This document shows, piece after piece, positions 16,495-24,612 of a stretch of 42,961 bases of DNA. Origin of the DNA: an uncultured Mucilaginibacter sp. Its GTDB lineage: Bacteria; Bacteroidota; Bacteroidia; Sphingobacteriales; Sphingobacteriaceae. The DNA lies in contig NZ_CALMAT010000048.1 in NCBI RefSeq assembly GCF_937859865.1, positions 1 to 42,961 of the forward strand, written 5' to 3'. The notes under the pieces were generated by a model. That model saw only the letters and a list, made by a program, of their open reading frames with translations, had not been told where the DNA came from and ran no database searches. The position numbers and the translations under genes are program-made. How positions within the stretch are numbered: the stretch's first letter is position 1; every line of letters begins with the position of its first letter.

Positions 16495-17343
16495 ATGAAG
16501 GCAAAATACATCAACCCGTTTACCGATTTTGGCTTTAAAAAGATTTTTGGCGAAGAAGCCAGCAAGCCGCTTTTGCTTGATTTTTTGAATGCGCTTTTGC
16601 CTCAAACCAACAAAATAGCAGATTTAACCTTTAAAAACACCGAACAATTAGGACAAACAGAAGTCGACCGAAAAGCTATTTACGATATTTATTGTGAAAA
16701 TGAAAATGGCGAAAAGTTTATTGTGGAACTACAAAAAGCCAAACAAAACTATTTTAAGGAAAGGACTATTTACTATTCCACTTTTCCGATTCGCGAACAG
16801 GCCGAAAAAGGCGAATGGAATTACAATTTAAAAGCAGTTTATTGTGTTGGTATTTTGGATTTTACTTTTGACGATTACAAAAACGAAACCGAGAAAAGCG
16901 AAGTTGTGCATACAATTAAGTTGAAAAACCAAAATGGTAAAACTTTTTATGACAAGCTGACTTACATCTATCTTGAAATGCCAAATTTCAAAAAAACGGA
17001 AGCCGAACTGGAAAGCCGCTTAGACAAGTGGTTGTATTTTATTAAAAATTTGGAAGACTTTCAAACCATCCCAACAATTTTTAAAGATGAAGTTTTTATA
17101 CAAGCTTTTGAAAAAGCCGAACTTGCAAAGTTTAACCAAATTGAATTGGACAATTACGAAAACAGTTTGAAAAGCTATCGTGATTTAAAAGGTGTTATTG
17201 ACACCGCTTTTGATGAAGGCAAGACAGAAGGTAAATTAGAAGGCAAGTTAGAAGTTGCAAAAAGGATGAAATTAAAAGGGCTTTCACCAAAGGACATAGC
17301 TGAATTAACCGGACTTTCTGAGAATGAAATAGAAAAGTTATGA
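16495..17343 (+). CDS. Rpn-family PD-(D/E)XK nuclease/putative transposase, copy 1
   Basis: A 282-residue member of the PDDEXK_2 family (PF12784), starting MKAKYINPFTDFGFKKIFG. The nuclease core is visible as D64 (AIYDIYC) and E78-x-Q80 (FIVELQKAK). The E. coli relatives RpnA-E are nucleases that promote RecA-independent recombination; many are linked to horizontal transfer or phage defence. The C terminus has three E-G-K-x repeats (17215-17250) and a small helix-turn-helix-like end (LSPKDIAELTGLSENEIEKL). About 90% identical to copy 2 at 23444. Small RNA copy 2 lies downstream. Confidence 0.9.
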   Translation: MKAKYINPFTDFGFKKIFGEEASKPLLLDFLNALLPQTNKIADLTFKNTEQLGQTEVDRKAIYDIYCENENGEKFIVELQKAKQNYFKERTIYYSTFPIREQAEKGEWNYNLKAVYCVGILDFTFDDYKNETEKSEVVHTIKLKNQNGKTFYDKLTYIYLEMPNFKKTEAELESRLDKWLYFIKNLEDFQTIPTIFKDEVFIQAFEKAELAKFNQIELDNYENSLKSYRDLKGVIDTAFDEGKTEGKLEGKLEVAKRMKLKGLSPKDIAELTGLSENEIEKL

Positions 17344-17449
17344 TCAAAACTTTAAAAACAACGTTTACTTCTAAAACATTGAAATTTGAAAAGAAAATTA
17401 GTAACCGAAAAAATAATTTCTACACAGCTAAAAATAATTTCAAAAAACT

Positions 17450-17475
17450 GTAACCCTTTTAACCAAGCCACCGTA
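17450..17475 (+). promoter_or_regulatory. ECF-type promoter of small transcript copy 2
   Basis: GTAAC at 17450-17454 and CGTA at 17472-17475 with a 17-base spacer. Confidence 0.55.
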
Positions 17476-17480
17476 CAAGT

Positions 17481-17556
17481 AAGCGGTTTTAGAAATTATT
17501 TGGTTAATGTTCTGTTTTAGTTCAATCCCTGCTTTGCAAAAGGCAGGGATTTTTTT
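17481..17556 (+). ncRNA. Putative small RNA, copy 2
   Basis: From the CGTA box a short transcript would contain the conserved body and end at a terminator in which ATCCCTGC (17525-17532) pairs with GCAGGGAT (17543-17550) before a T-run. It is identical in sequence to copy 3. It lies about 110 bases after Rpn gene 1. A T-arm-like GTTCAATCC is present, but no tRNA cloverleaf can be drawn. Confidence 0.5.
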
Positions 17557-17667
17557 GTGAAGGCTTGGTTCACCTTCCGCAAAATTTTAGTTACATGCTT
17601 CTTTTATCAACTAAAAACTAAGGTTACATAAATCTTTAGCCGAAATTCTGTTACTTTTAGCCATGCG
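17481..17667 (+). repeat. 187-bp exact direct repeat, copy 1
   Basis: Base-for-base identical to 24613-24799 by my reading, with no gaps. It covers small RNA, terminator, a dispersed 12-mer (17595-17606, minus strand) and the leader of the following gene up to its second codon. Identity stops abruptly after ATGCG, where a pseudogene begins here and an intact gene begins at the other copy. Confidence 0.85.
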
Positions 17668-17727
17668 GTTTTGTTTGTGCTTTTCGGGTTTTTTGCCAGC
17701 CGTTTTATGGCGCAAACCGGCAACATC
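17663..17727 (+). pseudogene. 5' remnant of a carboxypeptidase-regulatory-like domain protein
   Basis: Starts ATGCGGTTTTG and encodes M-R-F-C-L-C-F-S-G-F-L-P-A-V-L-W, close to the signal peptide of the intact gene at 24795 (M-R-F-F-F-C-F ... L-P-S-V-L-W-A-Q). One base is lost after the Trp codon, so the A-Q-T-G-N-I continuation is out of frame. About 65 bases in, similarity ends exactly where an extended copy of the dispersed repeat begins. It is a broken paralogue, truncated at the repeat. Confidence 0.7.
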
Positions 17728-17728
17728 A

Positions 17729-17758
17729 ACACCAATTTTTATACGATAAAAGAAGCAT
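17729..17758 (+). repeat. Extended dispersed repeat truncating a pseudogene
   Basis: Full form: ACACCAATTTTTA block, then TAAAAGAAGCAT at 17747-17758. It replaces the continuation of the pseudogene, which suggests insertion or recombination at this repeat. Confidence 0.8.
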
Positions 17759-17821
17759 TCTAAATTTCCCCGGTTTAGATTAAAACCTACTTTCAAACCT
17801 GGTTTTTTGTTTACAATATAA

Positions 17822-17977
17822 AGCCTGTTTAAATTCTGTTCATTTTATTTTTTATGCTTCTTTTATTACCTAAAAATTGGAGAAATTAATTTTTTGATTT
17901 TTGGGTTGATGCTAACACCAATTTTTGTAAGGGAAAAGAAGCATTAACATTTTTTCTTATATAAATTTAAACAGGCT
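17822..17977. mobile_element. 156-bp MITE-like palindromic element
   Basis: Perfect 14-bp terminal inverted repeats, AGCCTGTTTAAATT at 17822-17835 and its complement at 17964-17977. Inside lies an outward inverted pair of the dispersed 12-mer: ATGCTTCTTTTA at 17854-17865 and GAAAAGAAGCAT (one mismatch) at 17933-17944, each with an A/T block. No reading frame and no obvious target duplication. A degenerate relative lies at 41792-41938. Together with the items above it fills the gene-free stretch 17344-18101. Confidence 0.7.
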
Positions 17978-18101
17978 CATAGAAACGACAAATTAAAATT
18001 TATTTGCTTTAACAAATCCAAACAGCAGAAACCTGGCTTTTAAACTTTTTTTGTTTGGCAATGGTTGTACACTATTTACTTTAACTGTTTGAGCCATAAC
18101 T

Positions 18102-19013
18102 TTAATTTACTTTGCTTCTTCTGTATATGGCCGGGGTTTGGCCGGTTTTGGTTTTAAAAACTCTGTTAAATGCAGCTTCCGACTGATAACCAACATTTAC
18201 CGCTATCGCACTGATGTTATCGGTATTTGTTATTAAAATTTCTTTGGCCTTCATAATTCGCCAGTTGGTGAGGTAATTTAAGGGCGTCTCGCCAATCAAT
18301 TTTTTAAAGCGGTTGAAAAAAACCGACCTCGACATTCCAATCTCGCGTGCCAGCAATTCTAACGTCCATTCGATGTGTGGCGAATCCTGCATTAATTTCA
18401 AAGCTTTGCTGATCCTGGTGTCGTTCAATGCAGAAAGAAAACCGCTTTCCGGAGCGTCCTGCTCCAGATAAGCCCTTATAATGTTGATAAAAGCCATTTC
18501 TGCCAGGCACTTCAGCATTACTTTACTGCCTGGCTTTTCATCGTTCAGTTCGGCAAGAATCAATTGAGCCGTATGCTGTAGCAATAGCTGATGTTTGGTT
18601 TCAAATTGAGTTATGTGGATAATTTGCGGTAAATCTTTCAAAAAAGGATGGATGTCCTGGTCTTCAAATTGAAAATGGCCTCCGATAATGGTTGTTTCCT
18701 CTCCCCCGGTACAAAAAATAGGAATACCCGTTTGCCGCGCTTTAACATATTCAGCCGAGGGCACACGCCTGCTTGTTGTTTTATCTGCTATCCAATGCGA
18801 AGAGCCATGCGGGATAAATACCAAATCCCCTTCTTTCATTTCAACGGTTAGTCCGTTAGATAAGCCAATAAAACAGCTTCCTTTAATCAACCTCCAAAAT
18901 TGTGAGTTTTCATCCTTCGCTACATCCAAACCCCAGGGAGACGAAACGACAAGCTTATTGTATACTATACTTTTAAGTTTTGTTGCTTCTATTACGGTAC
19001 TTAAAGCGTCCAT
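18102..19013 (-). CDS. AraC-family transcriptional regulator (cupin N-terminal domain)
   Basis: A 303-residue regulator. Residues about 1-120 form a cupin-like sensor (GDLVFIPHGSSHWI), and the C-terminal 100 residues hold the two HTH motifs of AraC/XylS (LELLAREIGMSRSVFFNRFK and ISAIAVNVGYQSEAAFNRVF). It is the cupin_6 type, which often senses small aromatic or aldehyde compounds. It diverges from an SDR oxidoreductase gene 201 bases away, so that gene is its probable target. A -7 box lies just upstream. Confidence 0.9.
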   Translation of the reverse strand: MDALSTVIEATKLKSIVYNKLVVSSPWGLDVAKDENSQFWRLIKGSCFIGLSNGLTVEMKEGDLVFIPHGSSHWIADKTTSRRVPSAEYVKARQTGIPIFCTGGEETTIIGGHFQFEDQDIHPFLKDLPQIIHITQFETKHQLLLQHTAQLILAELNDEKPGSKVMLKCLAEMAFINIIRAYLEQDAPESGFLSALNDTRISKALKLMQDSPHIEWTLELLAREIGMSRSVFFNRFKKLIGETPLNYLTNWRIMKAKEILITNTDNISAIAVNVGYQSEAAFNRVFKTKTGQTPAIYRRSKVN

Positions 19014-19036
19014 TTAAATAAATTGATACGAATGAG

Positions 19037-19044
19037 CAAATATA
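19037..19044 (-). promoter_or_regulatory. Promoter -7 box of the AraC-family gene
   Basis: Minus strand TATATTTG, 23 bases before the start codon, inside the region shared with the divergent SDR gene. Confidence 0.55.
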
Positions 19045-19214
19045 AAACATCTTTTAATACCATGAGTGTTAAAACGGAAAACTATTTTTGTACTGTAAAT
19101 AATCAAAACATTAAGAACAACTGTAAAACCTACAACCGGATCATAATAAAATAATTAGAAAACGAATCCGATCCTGTCAACAAAATTATATCAACAATAC
19201 CAATAATTAAATTC

Positions 19215-19949
19215 ATGAAAAAGTTAGAAAACAAAGTTGCCGTAATTACCGGCGCTACCTCAGGCATGGCCCTGGCCACTGCCAAACTATTTGTAGAAGA
19301 AGGTGCTTATGTGTTTATCACCGGCCGCCGCCAAAAAGAATTGGACGAAGCTGTAAAAACCATTGGCAGCAATGTAACAGGTGTGCAATGTGATTCTGCA
19401 AACCTTGCCGATCTGGACCGATTGTTTGAAACCATTAAGACAGAAAAAGGCCACATTGATATTTTATATGCCAGTGCCGGGTTTGGCGAGTTTGGTAACT
19501 CCATAGGTTCTATAACTGAAGAACATTTTGATAAAAACTTTAATGTGAACACAAAAGGAACCTTGTTTACAATACAAAAAGCGTTGCCGTTATTTAAGGA
19601 CGAAGGTTCCATCATCATGACGGGAACCGCAGTAATTTCAAAAGTGATGGAAGGTATGAGCGTTTATAGTGCAAGCAAGATGGCACTTCGTGTCTTTGCA
19701 CGCACCTGGTCTGTTGAGTTAAAAAGCAGGCGGATCCGTGTAAACGTGGTTAGTCCCGGACCAATCAATACGGCAATAATAGCGCATGCGCCAAAAGAAA
19801 CGGTTGATGCGATAGTTGCGGGTGTTCCTTTTGCCAGGCTTGGCCAGCCTGAGGAAATTGCAGCAGCGGTTTTGTTTTTAGCATCAGATGACTCGAAGTT
19901 TATTACCGGTGTAGAATTAAATGTTGATGGCGGGATGGCGCTGGTATAA
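19215..19949 (+). CDS. Short-chain dehydrogenase/reductase
   Basis: A classical SDR of 244 residues: nucleotide-binding TGATSGMA near residue 12, an N-terminal Arg-rich GRRQKEL loop suggesting NADPH use, the Y-S-A-S-K catalytic motif at about 152-156, and a C-terminal FITGVELNVDGG. The third Gly of TGxxxGxG is Ala, as in some FabG-like members. Substrate unknown. Divergent from the AraC-family regulator, which probably controls it. Confidence 0.88.
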   Translation: MKKLENKVAVITGATSGMALATAKLFVEEGAYVFITGRRQKELDEAVKTIGSNVTGVQCDSANLADLDRLFETIKTEKGHIDILYASAGFGEFGNSIGSITEEHFDKNFNVNTKGTLFTIQKALPLFKDEGSIIMTGTAVISKVMEGMSVYSASKMALRVFARTWSVELKSRRIRVNVVSPGPINTAIIAHAPKETVDAIVAGVPFARLGQPEEIAAAVLFLASDDSKFITGVELNVDGGMALV

Positions 19950-19974
19950 ACATGTCGGGGATTATCCATTTATT

Positions 19975-20005
19975 GATACCAATTTTTATACGATAAAAGA
20001 AGCAT
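19975..20005 (+). repeat. Extended dispersed repeat between two SDR genes
   Basis: ATACCAATTTTTA block followed by TAAAAGAAGCAT at 19994-20005. A reading frame through it (D-T-N-F-Y-T-I-K-E-A-F) is not a gene. Confidence 0.8.
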
Positions 20006-20111
20006 TCCGAATTTCAAGCCCTTCCCCATTTTGGCTACACCATTCTTCAATTAGGCTACACTTAAAAAATCCGGACGGCCAACCTTTGTACTTCAATTTA
20101 AAAACAAAAAA

Positions 20112-20921
20112 ATGAAGACAATTTTCATCACCGGGGCCTCAACAGGCATTGGAAAAGCAACGGCGAAATTATTTGCCGAAAATGGTTGGAAAGTTATTGC
20201 AACGATGCGAAAACCCGAAAACGAAACAGAACTAAACCTCGTTGGCAATATTACTTTGTTGCCATTGGATGTTACAAACTTGGATCAAATAAAGGAAGCA
20301 GCACAAAAAGCAATTGCGTTAGGGCCTGTTGATGTCGTTTTTAACAATGCAGGTTATGGATTGGCCGGACCGATGGAAGGCATGGCCGACGAACAAATTG
20401 TAAGACAACTCGAAACAAATTTGCTTGGCGCAATGCGGGTTACACAAGCTTTTATACCGCATTTCAGGGAAAAACAAAGCGGGCTTTTTATCTCCACTAC
20501 GTCCATCGGCGGATTGGTTACTTTCCCATTCTTTTCTATTTATCATGCAAGTAAATGGGCTTTAGAAGGCTGGAGTGAAAGTATGTCGTTCGAACTAAGT
20601 AAATTTGGGATTGGGATTAAAACAGTTTCACCGGGCAGCACCGAAACTGATTTTATCAGCCGTTCATTGGATTTGGCAAAACATCCTGCTTATGATGAAC
20701 TGTTGGATAAAACATTTTCAGCTTTTGCCAACAATCCGAATATGGGAACTTTATCCTCTCCCGAACACATCGCTTCAATTGTTTATGAAGCTGCCACAGA
20801 CGGCAAAGACCAGATAAGATATGTGGCCGGCGATGATGCCAAATACTTATATAACGAACGTTTAAAAGTGGGCAATGAGCAATTTAGAAAAGACATTGAC
20901 AAGATGTTTTTTGAGAAGTAA
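20112..20921 (+). CDS. Short-chain dehydrogenase/reductase
   Basis: A 269-residue classical SDR with TGASTGIG at 7-14, NNAGYG at about 77-82, a catalytic Ser in STTSIGG and Y-H-A-S-K at about 143-147. The longer C-terminal part resembles retinol-dehydrogenase-like SDRs common in Bacteroidota. It is followed by an AraC-family gene with a strong hairpin between them. Substrate not predictable. Confidence 0.88.
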   Translation: MKTIFITGASTGIGKATAKLFAENGWKVIATMRKPENETELNLVGNITLLPLDVTNLDQIKEAAQKAIALGPVDVVFNNAGYGLAGPMEGMADEQIVRQLETNLLGAMRVTQAFIPHFREKQSGLFISTTSIGGLVTFPFFSIYHASKWALEGWSESMSFELSKFGIGIKTVSPGSTETDFISRSLDLAKHPAYDELLDKTFSAFANNPNMGTLSSPEHIASIVYEAATDGKDQIRYVAGDDAKYLYNERLKVGNEQFRKDIDKMFFEK

Positions 20922-20942
20922 ATTTATTAAATTTTTAAATTT

Positions 20943-20976
20943 GGCAGGCAAAATCCAAGGTTAGATTTTGCCTGCC
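20943..20976 (+). terminator. Strong hairpin between SDR and AraC genes
   Basis: GGCAGGCAAAATC (20943-20955) pairs perfectly with GATTTTGCCTGCC (20964-20976) around an 8-base loop. Only a weak T/A tail follows. It may end the SDR transcript or, since it lies 15 bases before the next start codon, act in the leader of the AraC gene. Confidence 0.6.
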
Positions 20977-20990
20977 TTAAAACTTTAAAA

Positions 20991-21911
20991 ATGAAGACCG
21001 AAAAAAAAGAAGCACCGGTGATTTTCAATTCAATTTCAGAAATGCATTCTTTTTTAGGTTTGCCGAAACCTTTGCATCCTTTGGTCAGCCTTGTTGATTT
21101 TGGTGCAATTGAAACAGCCCTGAGAAAACTTCCGCCTTCCTATATATTAAACTTTTACAAAATATCCTATACCCGAAAGTTTCAGGGGAAAATGAAATAC
21201 GGACAAAATTATTATGATTTTGATGAAGGTGGTATGATCTTTATTTCGCCCAACCAATTGCTTGCATGTTTGGAGGCCAATTCCGATTTTAAAGGATATA
21301 CTTTACTCCTTCACCCTGATTTTATCAGAAATTATCCGCTGGGAAAAAAGATCCAAGATTACGGTTTCTTTTTATATTCGGTAAACGAAGCATTGCATCT
21401 TTCAGAAACCGAATTGCAAACTATTGTTTCTGTTTTTGAAAATATCGAAAAGGAACTTACCACAACAATAGACGATATCAGCCAGGACGTTACGGTTTCT
21501 TACATCGAAGTATTGTTAAATTATAGCAACCGTTTTTATAAGCGGCAGTTCATCACCCGTAAGGCAGCAAGCAATGATTTACTGGAACAAATGGAAACGC
21601 TTTTAACCAACTATTTCAACAGCAAAGCAGCGTTGATGCAAGGTTTGCCAACGGTTCAAAACCTGGCAGAACAATTGAACGTTTCGCCAAGTTATTTAAG
21701 CGATATGCTTCGGTCTTTAACCGGCCAAAACGCACAGCAACACATCCACAACAAGCTGATTGAAAAGGCAAAAGAAATATTATCTACCAGCAACTTAACC
21801 GTTGCAGAAGTAGCTTATCAATTGGGGTTTGAGCATCCGCAATCTTTTAACAAAATATTTAAAAGCAAGACAAACTTATCGCCTTTAGAGTTCCGGTCTT
21901 CGTTTAATTAA
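20991..21911 (+). CDS. AraC-family transcriptional regulator
   Basis: A 306-residue regulator with an N-terminal sensor domain (a GGMIFISPNQ strand at about 80-90) and C-terminal AraC DNA-binding domain: VQNLAEQLNVSPSYLSDMLR and VAEVAYQLGFEHPQSFNKIF. It lies downstream of the second SDR gene and probably controls it, a layout frequent in Bacteroidota. The start has an A-rich leader, as is normal in this phylum. Confidence 0.9.
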   Translation: MKTEKKEAPVIFNSISEMHSFLGLPKPLHPLVSLVDFGAIETALRKLPPSYILNFYKISYTRKFQGKMKYGQNYYDFDEGGMIFISPNQLLACLEANSDFKGYTLLLHPDFIRNYPLGKKIQDYGFFLYSVNEALHLSETELQTIVSVFENIEKELTTTIDDISQDVTVSYIEVLLNYSNRFYKRQFITRKAASNDLLEQMETLLTNYFNSKAALMQGLPTVQNLAEQLNVSPSYLSDMLRSLTGQNAQQHIHNKLIEKAKEILSTSNLTVAEVAYQLGFEHPQSFNKIFKSKTNLSPLEFRSSFN

Positions 21912-22009
21912 CTTCTAAAAATAAATCTTTATTTAGTCAAAGTTTACAATTTAATATTTGAACTATACATTCCAAACCCAATTCTTTAACATTAAAACAC
22001 TTTAAGTCA

Positions 22010-22040
22010 ATGCTTCTTTTACCCTATAAAAATTGGTGTT
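22010..22040 (-). repeat. Extended dispersed repeat upstream of the GNAT gene
   Basis: Minus strand: ACACCAATTTTTATAGGG, then TAAAAGAAGCAT (22010-22021). The sequence just beyond (TTGATGCAAACACC on the minus strand) also matches the interior of the 156-bp element, so this is a half element. Confidence 0.8.
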
Positions 22041-22065
22041 TGCATCAATTCAAATTAATTAAAGC

Positions 22066-22542
22066 ATGAACTTATCTGCAGAAAACAAAGTTAAAATTAT
22101 TACTTATCGTGAAGAGTTTAAGGAAATCTTTAGAAATATAAACTACGAGTGGATTGAAAAATACTTTGAAGTTACCGAACTTGATAAAAAAGCTTTCAAC
22201 AATCCGCAACAGGAAATTATTGATAAAGGAGGGTTTATTTTTTTGGCCCAATACGAAAATCAAATTGTAGGCTCGGTTGCTTTAGAAAAAATAACCGATC
22301 AGCAATATGCACTAACCCGAATGGGAGTTAACCCAGGTTATCAAGAACAAAAAATTGGGCAATCTTTAATAGAAAAAGCCATTGAAAAATCTAAAGAACT
22401 TGGTTTGAATAGCATAATTCTTTATACAAATCAAAAATTAATTAATGCACTTAATCTGTACTTTAAAAATGGTTTCAAAGTAGTTCCGCTTGATGATGTT
22501 CCTTATATCAGGGCAACAATAAAAATGGAACTAGCATTGTAA
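22066..22542 (+). CDS. GNAT-family N-acetyltransferase
   Basis: A 158-residue protein with the GNAT fold: TRMGVNPGYQEQKIGQSLIE is motif A, with an acetyl-CoA-binding Gln/Gly loop, and the C-terminal ALNLYFKNGFKVVP is motif B. It transfers an acetyl group to an unknown amine. The gene is more AT-rich than its surroundings and monocistronic. Confidence 0.85.
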   Translation: MNLSAENKVKIITYREEFKEIFRNINYEWIEKYFEVTELDKKAFNNPQQEIIDKGGFIFLAQYENQIVGSVALEKITDQQYALTRMGVNPGYQEQKIGQSLIEKAIEKSKELGLNSIILYTNQKLINALNLYFKNGFKVVPLDDVPYIRATIKMELAL

Positions 22543-22664
22543 ATTGAACCAAAAAGTTTGGTAAAACTTTGATCAGATAATTTGAGTTTGAGCCTTAGCT
22601 GTCTCCGGATTGTTAATGTAACTTTTTAATGTTTTAAATTTTTCTTTTTCTGAAAATTGTACGA

Positions 22665-22676
22665 TAAAAGAAGCAT
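22665..22676 (+). repeat. Dispersed 12-mer after the GNAT gene
   Basis: TAAAAGAAGCAT with a shortened A/T block (AAAATTGT). Single copy in the 22543-22774 gap. Confidence 0.75.
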
Positions 22677-22744
22677 TGCTGCAATCCATATTTAAAACTA
22701 TGTAATCGAAAAAATCCAATTCTTTCCATCGTTGCTAAATTTGT

Positions 22745-22752
22745 TATATTTG
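22745..22752 (+). promoter_or_regulatory. Promoter -7 box before the truncated AraC gene
   Basis: TATATTTG, 22 bases before the ATG at 22775. It rules out the TTG at 22757 as a start. Confidence 0.55.
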
Positions 22753-22774
22753 ATTTTTGCAGATCAGATCAAAC

Positions 22775-23224
22775 ATGGAAACTATCTCACTTACCGATTG
22801 GTATAAAACAATCGGAACAACGATACCCGAAGAAATCAGTAAGGAGATTGGGCATTTTAACGTTTTCAAAAACAAAGAAGTAGTTGCGCAGTTTAAAACA
22901 AAAAAAGTGATGCCTTATAACACAAGGGCGTTTTATAAAATCAGTTTGATCAATGGCAGCAGCACTTCCGAATATGCCGACAAAGTGATTGAAATTAAGA
23001 ATAACGGCCTGTTGTTTGCCACACCTAAAGTGCCTTACCATTGGACACCAAACAGCGAAAAACAAGGCGGTTACTTCTGTATCTTTACAGACGAATTTTT
23101 AATCAGGAACAAAAGCGGCGTTGTGCTGGACGATTTGCCAATTTTTAAACCAGGCGGCTATCCTGTTTTCGAACTTACAGAAGAAGAATCAGCAGCATTG
23201 ACGGCTATTTTTGTGAAAAAGTGA
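22775..23224 (+). pseudogene. Truncated AraC-family regulator (sensor domain only)
   Basis: The 149-residue frame from ATG 22775 matches the N-terminal half of Bacteroidota AraC regulators (KVMPYNTRAFYKISLINGS, then LLFATPKVPYHWTP and GYFCIFTDEFL). It stops right after LTAIFVKK, where the linker to the DNA-binding domain should begin. No helix-turn-helix follows in any frame before the next repeat at 23310. It is either a pseudogene or a stand-alone sensor fragment. The break lies just upstream of the Rpn copy 2 cassette. Confidence 0.7.
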
Positions 23225-23310
23225 AATTGGTTATGTAACTCCAATCCAATAATCCAAATTTGCAATCTTGTTTTTTGAACTATGGATTTCTAATCATTAA
23301 AAAAACAACA

Positions 23311-23339
23311 CACCAATTTTTACCTGATAAAAGAAGTAT
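23311..23339 (+). repeat. Extended dispersed repeat upstream of Rpn gene 2
   Basis: CACCAATTTTTA block then TAAAAGAAGTAT at 23328-23339, 104 bases before the Rpn start; the same position as the copy before Rpn gene 1. Confidence 0.8.
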
Positions 23340-23413
23340 AGTACCTTTTCCTAAAAAACGTCCGTTAATTTATTAAAACCAAACAGCTAAACCAAAACTC
23401 TAACAAAAGAATG

Positions 23414-23421
23414 TAAATTTG
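23414..23421 (+). promoter_or_regulatory. Promoter -7 box of Rpn gene 2
   Basis: TAAATTTG, 22 bases before the ATG, matching the box in front of Rpn gene 1. Confidence 0.6.
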
Positions 23422-23443
23422 TCAACAAGGTTATCCAAGCAAC

Positions 23444-24304
23444 ATGAAGGCAAAATACATTAACCCGTTTACAGATTTTGGTTTTAAAAAAATTTTTGGC
23501 GAAGAAGCCAGCAAACCGCTTTTGCTTGATTTTTTGAATGCACTTTTGCCTCAAACCAATAAAATAGCAGACCTAACTTTTAAAAACACCGAACAATTAG
23601 GACAAACAGAATCAGACAGAAAAGCTATTTACGACATTTATTGTGAAAATGAAAACGGTGAAAAGTTTATCGTGGAGCTGCAAAAAGCCAAACAGAATTA
23701 CTTCAAAGAGAGGACAATTTACTATTCCACTTTTCCTATTCGGGAACAGGCCGAAAAAGGCGAATGGAACTACAACCTCAAAGCAGTTTATTGTGTTGGC
23801 ATCTTAGATTTTACTTTTGACGATTATGAAAACGAGCCAGAGAAAAGCGAGGTCGTGCACACCATTAAGTTGAAAAACCAAAACGGGCAGGTTTTCTACA
23901 ATAAGTTGACCTACATTTATTTGGAAATGCCAAATTTCAAAAAGGCGGAAGCCGAATTGGAAACCCGTTTAGACCAATGGCTGTATTTTATCAAGCACTT
24001 GGAAGACTTCCAGTCAATACCCACCATTTTTAAAGATGAAGTTTTTATACAAGCCTTTGAAAAAGCAGAACTTGCAAAGTTTAACCAGAACGAATTAGAC
24101 AGTTATGAAAACAGTTTAAAAACATACCGTGATCTAAAAGGCGTTATTGACACCGCTTTTGACGAAGGCAAGATAGAAGGCAAGTTAGAAGGCAAAATAG
24201 AAGGCAAAATAGAAGTTGCAAAAAAGATGAAACTGAAGGGGATTTCACCTAAAGATATATCTGAATTGACGGGCCTTACCGAAAGTGAAATAGAAAAGTT
24301 GTAG
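23444..24304 (+). CDS. Rpn-family PD-(D/E)XK nuclease/putative transposase, copy 2
   Basis: A 286-residue near-duplicate of the protein at 16495, with the same D64 and E78-x-Q80 nuclease residues. It has four E-G-K-x repeats instead of three, encoded by four 12-base units at 24164-24211. Both copies look intact, and many of the differences are third-position changes, so both have probably been under selection. The cassette is bounded by inverted dispersed 12-mers (23328 and 24727) and followed by small RNA copy 3. Confidence 0.9.
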   Translation: MKAKYINPFTDFGFKKIFGEEASKPLLLDFLNALLPQTNKIADLTFKNTEQLGQTESDRKAIYDIYCENENGEKFIVELQKAKQNYFKERTIYYSTFPIREQAEKGEWNYNLKAVYCVGILDFTFDDYENEPEKSEVVHTIKLKNQNGQVFYNKLTYIYLEMPNFKKAEAELETRLDQWLYFIKHLEDFQSIPTIFKDEVFIQAFEKAELAKFNQNELDSYENSLKTYRDLKGVIDTAFDEGKIEGKLEGKIEGKIEVAKKMKLKGISPKDISELTGLTESEIEKL

Positions 24305-24381
24305 TTTTAAAAAACATTCCGATAGCCCCTGATTGGTAATCCTGTTTTTAAAGCCCCAATCTGAAATCCGACTATAATCAA

Positions 24382-24410
24382 TACCAATTATTATTCGGTA
24401 AAAGAAGCAT
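24382..24410 (+). repeat. Extended dispersed repeat downstream of Rpn gene 2
   Basis: ACCAATTATTA-like block then TAAAAGAAGCAT at 24399-24410. No counterpart follows Rpn gene 1, so it was gained or lost after the duplication. Confidence 0.75.
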
Positions 24411-24581
24411 GGCAGGCTTCCTCCTCTGCACCAAGACTTTCAGAACTTGGTAAAAAAATCCAATTAAAGACAATATCAAAACAGATGGAACCACATTTGC
24501 TTCCGGAGAATATTGACTGCCGAAAAAAAATTATAGCTGAAAAAATAATTTTGGTACCATGAAAAATAATTTCAAAAAAGC

Positions 24582-24607
24582 GAAACCCTTTTAACTAAGC
24601 CCACGTA
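24582..24607 (+). promoter_or_regulatory. ECF-type promoter of small transcript copy 3
   Basis: GAAAC at 24582-24586 and CGTA at 24604-24607, again 17 bases apart. The first box differs from GTAAC in one base. Confidence 0.5.
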
Positions 24608-24612
24608 GAAGA

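Noticed and set aside
17515-17552. tRNA-like T-arm GTTCAATCC in the 187-bp repeat
   Set aside because: No acceptor, D or anticodon stems can be formed; the hairpin is a terminator.
17611-17796. Minus-strand frame sharing its last residues with one at 24743-24931
   Set aside because: The shared end comes only from the 187-bp DNA repeat; both are antisense to a real gene or its remnant.
19921-20115. Small frame after the first SDR gene
   Set aside because: It runs through the end of the SDR and an extended repeat and has no supporting start signal.
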